From positions 4,476 to 12,903 of the forward strand of contig NZAS01000097.1 of assembly GCA_002686195.1 (NCBI GenBank): DNA of 8,428 bases, in the 5' to 3' direction. This DNA comes from Candidatus Pacearchaeota archaeon. GTDB taxonomy: Archaea; Nanoarchaeota; Nanoarchaeia; Pacearchaeales; GW2011-AR1. Positions within the stretch are counted from its first letter, which is position 1; each line of letters begins with the position of its first letter. Made by a program: the position numbers and the translations under genes. The notes under the pieces are model-generated. The model was not told the origin of the DNA, did not search any database, and saw only the letters and a list, made by a program, of their open reading frames with translations. Below are positions 6,343 to 8,428 of this stretch, piece by piece.

Positions 6343-6993
6343 TTAATTAAGAGCGTTTTCTATTGTGCTTTCAAAGACTGAGTAGGGTTGTGCTCCGCTT
6401 ATTGAACGGCCATTTATGAGGAAAAATGGAGTTCCTTCTACTCCATTTGCTGAGCCCATGTTAGTTTCTCTTTGTAGTTGGTTATAATAGTTTGTTGCGT
6501 CTAAATCGGAATCTAACTGGTCCATGTCTGCTCCAAGGGTTTCTGCTAGAGCTTTCATTTTGTTTAGACTGCCAAGGTCATCTGGATTGTCAAAAGCTAG
6601 GTCGTGGAATTCCCAGAAAAGGCCTTGTTCATTTAGAGCTAGACCGACAGCGTGTGCTGGCCTTGCAGTTCCATGTCCAGGGAAATATTTGAATACGATT
6701 TTTGCTTTTCCTGTTTCAACATAGTTTTGTTTTATTAGGGGCAAGGCGCCTTTTGCGAATTGTCCACAGAATTGGCAAGAGAAATCTGAAAATTCGTAGA
6801 TTGTTACTGGTGCGTTAGGGTCTCCGAGAACTGGAGAGTTTTCAATTGCTAGTGGAATTGGCTCTTTTATATTGGGACTGCTGTTGAAAAGGCCGAAGCC
6901 GTTTGTTAGTAAACCTATGACAAAGATAGCTATGATTAATCCCGTTATCCACAAGGCTTTGTTGGATTTTTTTTGGTCTATGGGTTCATCCAT
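6343..6993 (-). CDS. membrane-anchored DsbA-like thiol:disulfide oxidoreductase
   Basis: This 216-residue protein belongs to the DsbA/BdbD-like (thioredoxin_4) family, which makes or rearranges disulfides in proteins outside the membrane. A short charged N-terminus (residues 1-12) is followed by one membrane helix (about 13-35, WITGLIIAIFVIGLL), leaving the catalytic domain outside. The thioredoxin fold starts at VTIYEFSDF and has the redox pair Cys73-Gln-Phe-Cys76. The helical insertion typical of DsbA follows (ARPAHAVGLALNEQGLFWEFHDLAF), then the cis-Pro loop GTPFFLING (Thr188, Pro189). These are its only two Cys residues. FPGHGTARPAHA corresponds to the family's conserved region before the helices. 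It is divergently transcribed from adenylate kinase, with a TATA box 25.5 bp before its ATG. The electron partner (VKOR or DsbB-like) is not in the window. Confidence 0.9.
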   Translation of the reverse strand: MDEPIDQKKSNKALWITGLIIAIFVIGLLTNGFGLFNSSPNIKEPIPLAIENSPVLGDPNAPVTIYEFSDFSCQFCGQFAKGALPLIKQNYVETGKAKIVFKYFPGHGTARPAHAVGLALNEQGLFWEFHDLAFDNPDDLGSLNKMKALAETLGADMDQLDSDLDATNYYNQLQRETNMGSANGVEGTPFFLINGRSISGAQPYSVFESTIENALN

Positions 6994-7014
6994 CTTGATT
7001 ATTATTTAAGAAGG

Positions 7015-7022
7015 TTTTTAAA
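7015..7022 (-). promoter_or_regulatory. TATA box of the DsbA-like gene
   Basis: The minus strand reads TTTAAAAA, preceded by ACACCAAA, and is centred 25.5 bp before the ATG at 6993. No Shine-Dalgarno site intervenes. A leaderless transcript beginning at the start codon is predicted. Confidence 0.6.
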
Positions 7023-7054
7023 TTTGGTGTTTACTGTGTTATTTTGAAAAAGTT

Positions 7055-7062
7055 TTTAAACA
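7055..7062 (+). promoter_or_regulatory. TATA box of adenylate kinase, with an SD-like stretch after it
   Basis: TTTAAACA follows TGAAAAAG and is centred 23.5 bp before the ATG at 7082, which favours that ATG as a leaderless start. AAGGTGTGATCT at 7062-7073 resembles a Shine-Dalgarno site suited to the ATG at 7076 or 7082, but it lies upstream of the predicted transcription start and may not be transcribed. Confidence 0.5.
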
Positions 7063-7081
7063 AGGTGTGATCTTTATGGAA

Positions 7082-7678
7082 ATGAACTTAATTTTTATTG
7101 GTCCTCAAGGCTCGGGTAAAGGCACTCAGGCAAAAATAATTTCGGAAAAATTAAATTTAAACCATATTTCTACAGGGGATTTAATAAGAAATGCGCCTGC
7201 TGAGTTTGCATCAGAACTTCAAAGTTATATTAATATTGGTAACTTAGTTCCCGATGATGTTATTATTAAACTTCTTAAGGTAGAATTGTCTAAAAATCCT
7301 GAGGGTTTTATTTTAGATGGATTTCCTAGGAATCTTAATCAAGCTCGAGAATTAGATGTTATTACAGAGATTGAGAAAGTTGTTGAAATTAGTATTTCAG
7401 ATGAAGAAGCGATAAGAAGGATTTCTTCTAGACTTAATTGTAAAAATTGTGGTGAAATATTTAATGAAATTACTAGGCCTCCTGAGAACAGAGGTAAGTG
7501 TGATAACTGCTCTCAGGTTTTGTTTCAAAGGGATGATGATAATCCTCAGGCAATAAAAAAAAGGCTTCAGGTTTATCACGCTGACACAGAGCCAATTCTT
7601 GAGCATTATGATTCGATAAAAATAGACGGCGAGCAAAGTATTGATAAAGTTACGCAGGATATTCTTGAGGGGCTTTGA
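7082..7678 (+). CDS. adk: adenylate kinase (zinc-LID type)
   Basis: This is a cytosolic nucleoside monophosphate kinase catalysing ATP + AMP = 2 ADP. It has 198 residues from the ATG at 7082, the start usual for the family (MNLIFIGPQG). The P-loop is GPQGSGKGT (7-15). The AMP-binding part has HISTGDLIR and GNLVPDDVI, then FILDGFPRNLNQA with the conserved Asp-Gly-Phe-Pro-Arg. The LID carries four Cys, Cys120-Lys-Asn-Cys123 and Cys140-Asp-Asn-Cys143, a zinc-binding structural form found in many Gram-positive and some archaeal enzymes. QRDDDNPQAIKKRL supplies the conserved LID and core Arg/Asp residues. It is the long bacterial/eukaryotic-type Adk rather than the trimeric archaeal AdkA or the CINAP-like type. 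The segment after GDLIR is slightly short. ATG at 7076 and GTG at 7067 are in-frame alternatives. It is followed after 56 bp by the GrpB-like gene, which has its own TATA box. Confidence 0.95.
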   Translation: MNLIFIGPQGSGKGTQAKIISEKLNLNHISTGDLIRNAPAEFASELQSYINIGNLVPDDVIIKLLKVELSKNPEGFILDGFPRNLNQARELDVITEIEKVVEISISDEEAIRRISSRLNCKNCGEIFNEITRPPENRGKCDNCSQVLFQRDDDNPQAIKKRLQVYHADTEPILEHYDSIKIDGEQSIDKVTQDILEGL

Positions 7679-7705
7679 ATTTGGGGGAGGGCCTGATCGA
7701 AAAAG

Positions 7706-7713
7706 GTTAAATA
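7706..7713 (+). promoter_or_regulatory. TATA box of the GrpB-like gene
   Basis: GTTAAATA is preceded by the BRE-like TCGAAAAAG and centred 25.5 bp before the ATG at 7735. The ATG is preceded by ACCTATAA, with no Shine-Dalgarno site, so leaderless translation is predicted. Confidence 0.5.
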
Positions 7714-7734
7714 TCCACATTACTAAACCTATAA

Positions 7735-8214
7735 ATGAGAGATCTGAACGAGAAAGTTAAGATTATCGAGCCTTCTAAGGAAATCTTTGAGATAATTAGG
7801 TATTACAAAAAATTAGTGAAGGCTGTATTGCCGAAATCCAAGGTAACCCTTATAGGTTCCTTTGCGATTCCAATGTGTGGAAAAGAAGAATTCGATCTAT
7901 TAGTTGAAGTTAAAACCGATATTAAAGAAGTCCAAGGTAAAGTATCTAAAGAGGGAGACGGGAGGTTTGGCATAGGTCCAATAAATGATGGAGAAGGATT
8001 TTGCAGAAGTAAGAGAAGATATGGGATTATTTGTGAATTACATATAGTTAATCCAGGGCATAAAAAGATTAAGGGATATTTGGACTATGTAAAAAGGTTG
8101 AAGGCTGATCCTAAGTTTGTGAAGGAATTTGAAGAATTGAAGCGTTCGTTGGATGGTTTGCCAGAGAGGGTTTACAAGGAGAAGAAACTTGAATTCTTGA
8201 ATAAGTACTTTTAG
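7735..8214 (+). CDS. GrpB/UPF0157-family nucleotidyltransferase-like protein
   Basis: This 159-residue protein resembles the GrpB (UPF0157) family, a branch of the nucleotidyltransferase fold whose biochemical role is not established. The core signature is VTLIGSFAIP (Gly41-Ser42), then KEEFDLLVEV with Asp54, matching the family's IGSTxVPxxxxKxxIDI pattern. A CELHIVNPG strand corresponds to the usual (h)LHVV segment. The C-terminal helices, DYVKRLKADPKFVKEFEELKR and a final YKEKKLEFLNKYF, match the family's RDYLRxHPxxxxxYxxLK and YxxxKxxFI. The acidic pair is weak: after Asp54 the next acid is Glu58, so activity is uncertain. In other genomes GrpB domains sometimes neighbour or fuse to dephospho-CoA kinase (CoaE); here the neighbour is adenylate kinase, but a separate TATA box shows it is not simply cotranscribed. 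The ATG at 7735 is favoured by promoter spacing. Confidence 0.72.
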   Translation: MRDLNEKVKIIEPSKEIFEIIRYYKKLVKAVLPKSKVTLIGSFAIPMCGKEEFDLLVEVKTDIKEVQGKVSKEGDGRFGIGPINDGEGFCRSKRRYGIICELHIVNPGHKKIKGYLDYVKRLKADPKFVKEFEELKRSLDGLPERVYKEKKLEFLNKYF

Positions 8215-8219
8215 CAAGC

Positions 8220-8227
8220 TTTAAAAA
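8220..8227 (+). promoter_or_regulatory. TATA box of the tRNA-Asp gene
   Basis: TTTAAAAA is centred 27.5 bp before the first base of the mature tRNA, predicting a 5' leader of only about 0-2 nt. The second AT-rich element, TTTATAAT at 8234-8241, is too close: its start site would fall inside the tRNA. Confidence 0.5.
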
Positions 8228-8250
8228 CTGAAATTTATAATGATAGATAT

Positions 8251-8322
8251 GCCCTGGTAGTTAAGTGGCTATAACACGGCCCTGTCGCGGCCGAATCCCG
8301 AGTTCGATTCTCGGTCAGGGCG
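8251..8322 (+). tRNA. tRNA-Asp, anticodon GUC
   Basis: The complete cloverleaf folds by hand to 72 nt. The acceptor stem GCCCUGG pairs with UCAGGGC (one terminal G-U pair) and ends in discriminator G73. The D stem is GUUA/UAAC with GG in its loop. The anticodon stem CGGCC/GGCCG encloses the loop CU-GUC-GC (anticodon at 8284-8286, C38 present as usual for tRNA-Asp). The variable loop AAUC has 4 nt and the T arm CCGAG-UUCGAUU-CUCGG is perfect. The anticodon and G73 fit aspartate identity and read both GAC and GAU. No CCA is encoded, so the nucleotidyltransferase must add it. No intron is present. Confidence 0.97.
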
Positions 8323-8326
8323 TTTT
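8323..8326 (+). terminator. short T-run after tRNA-Asp
   Basis: TTTT directly follows the discriminator base. Archaeal RNA polymerase can stop at short T-tracts, and a convergent gene ends only 8 bp further on, so a stop here makes sense. Four Ts is the lower limit, so support is weak. Confidence 0.3.
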
Positions 8327-8333
8327 CTGAGAA

Positions 8334-8428
8334 TCAATACTTATTATGCTTTTGGAAGCAATCCCTACAGTAAACGGGTCTACCGCCTTCGGTTGGTTTG
8401 AATGGGACTTCACATTCTTTCTTGCATT
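8334..8428 (-). CDS. C-terminal part of a small zinc-ribbon protein (partial)
   Basis: Reading the minus strand from 8426, 30 codons end in TGA at 8336-8334; the 5' part lies outside the window. The residues include CKKECEVPFKPTE, then RPVYCRDCFQK. This matches the C-terminal zinc ribbon seen in many small archaeal and bacterial proteins, CxxCG..(C)xVPFxP...PVYCxxCF. Its first visible Cys would be the second of the leading CxxC pair, and the YCRDC pair completes the site; a Lys replaces the usual Gly after the first visible Cys. Proteins of this family are often short and of unknown function, and the domain also occurs as a tail on larger proteins, so full length cannot be judged. It converges on tRNA-Asp. 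Confidence 0.75.
   Translation of the reverse strand, partial: CKKECEVPFKPTEGGRPVYCRDCFQKHNKY

Larger units (their letters stand above)
7011..7068. repeat. imperfect direct repeat in the dsbA-like / adenylate kinase divergent promoter
   Basis: Positions 7011-7030 and 7049-7068 match at 16 of 20 bases, sharing GTTTTTAAA and GGTGT, with a 38-bp period. The left copy contains the TATA box of the minus-strand DsbA-like gene and the right copy that of adenylate kinase. This could be a duplicated promoter core or paired regulatory sites; AT-rich promoter sequence can also look alike by chance. Confidence 0.4.

Noticed and set aside
6492..6724. Two overlapping plus-strand open frames opposite the DsbA-like gene
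   Set aside because: The minus-strand reading contains the complete DsbA-like domain; the plus-strand readings match nothing and lack a promoter.
7067..7081. GTG (7067) or ATG (7076) as the adenylate kinase start
   Set aside because: The family start MNLIFIGP begins at 7082 and the TATA spacing fits 7082 best; 7076 remains possible.
7397..7720. 107-codon open frame on the minus strand
   Set aside because: It is antisense to the adenylate kinase LID region and the GrpB-like promoter, with no motif or promoter of its own.
8234..8241. TTTATAAT as the tRNA promoter
   Set aside because: Its predicted start site would fall about 13 nt inside the tRNA.
1..8428. CRISPR array, insertion sequence or defence system
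   Set aside because: No spaced direct repeats, transposase motifs, terminal inverted repeats or known defence domains were seen on either strand.

Overview
The window looks like a piece of an AT-rich archaeal genome, most likely a small-genome DPANN-type lineage (Woesearchaeota/Pacearchaeota-like). The reasons are TATA-box promoters (TTTAWAWA, often after a GAAA-rich BRE-like stretch) lying 23-26 bp upstream of start codons, a proteasome-beta-like Ntn hydrolase, tiny zinc-ribbon proteins, a tRNA gene without encoded CCA, and a bacterial-type DNA gyrase of the kind many archaea acquired. The phylum is an inference; no rRNA or other marker settles it.

Layout. 1-144: upstream region with a possible 3' end of another gene, a perfect 19-bp palindrome and the gyrase promoter. 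145-4800: a tightly coupled operon on the plus strand, gyrB - 55-residue zinc ribbon - gyrA, with 1-nt spacing at the first junction and an ATGA overlap at the second. 4801-5536: two tandem TATA-like boxes, then a proteasome-beta/HslV-like peptidase whose catalytic Thr directly follows the start Met. 5529-6993 (minus strand): a YtxJ/BrxC-like thioredoxin-fold gene broken by a one-base frameshift, a secreted protein with about 29% Tyr after its signal peptide, and a membrane-anchored DsbA-like oxidoreductase. 6994-7081: divergent promoter region containing an imperfect direct repeat. 7082-8214 (plus): adenylate kinase with a four-Cys zinc LID, then a GrpB/UPF0157-type nucleotidyltransferase-like protein. 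8251-8322: tRNA-Asp(GUC). 8334-8428 (minus): the C-terminal end of a small zinc-ribbon protein, cut by the window edge.

How it fits together. The first half makes the two subunits that supercoil DNA, plus an uncharacterised zinc ribbon locked into the same message. The middle holds protein-quality and cell-envelope functions: an unusual Ntn peptidase, two thiol-redox proteins and a Tyr-rich exported protein. The last part is nucleotide metabolism and translation. The most notable points are the propeptide-less proteasome-like protein, the frameshifted bacilliredoxin-like gene, the gyrase-promoter palindrome, the zinc ribbon inside the gyrase operon, and the consistent promoter-to-start spacing that predicts leaderless transcripts, including a tRNA with almost no 5' leader.
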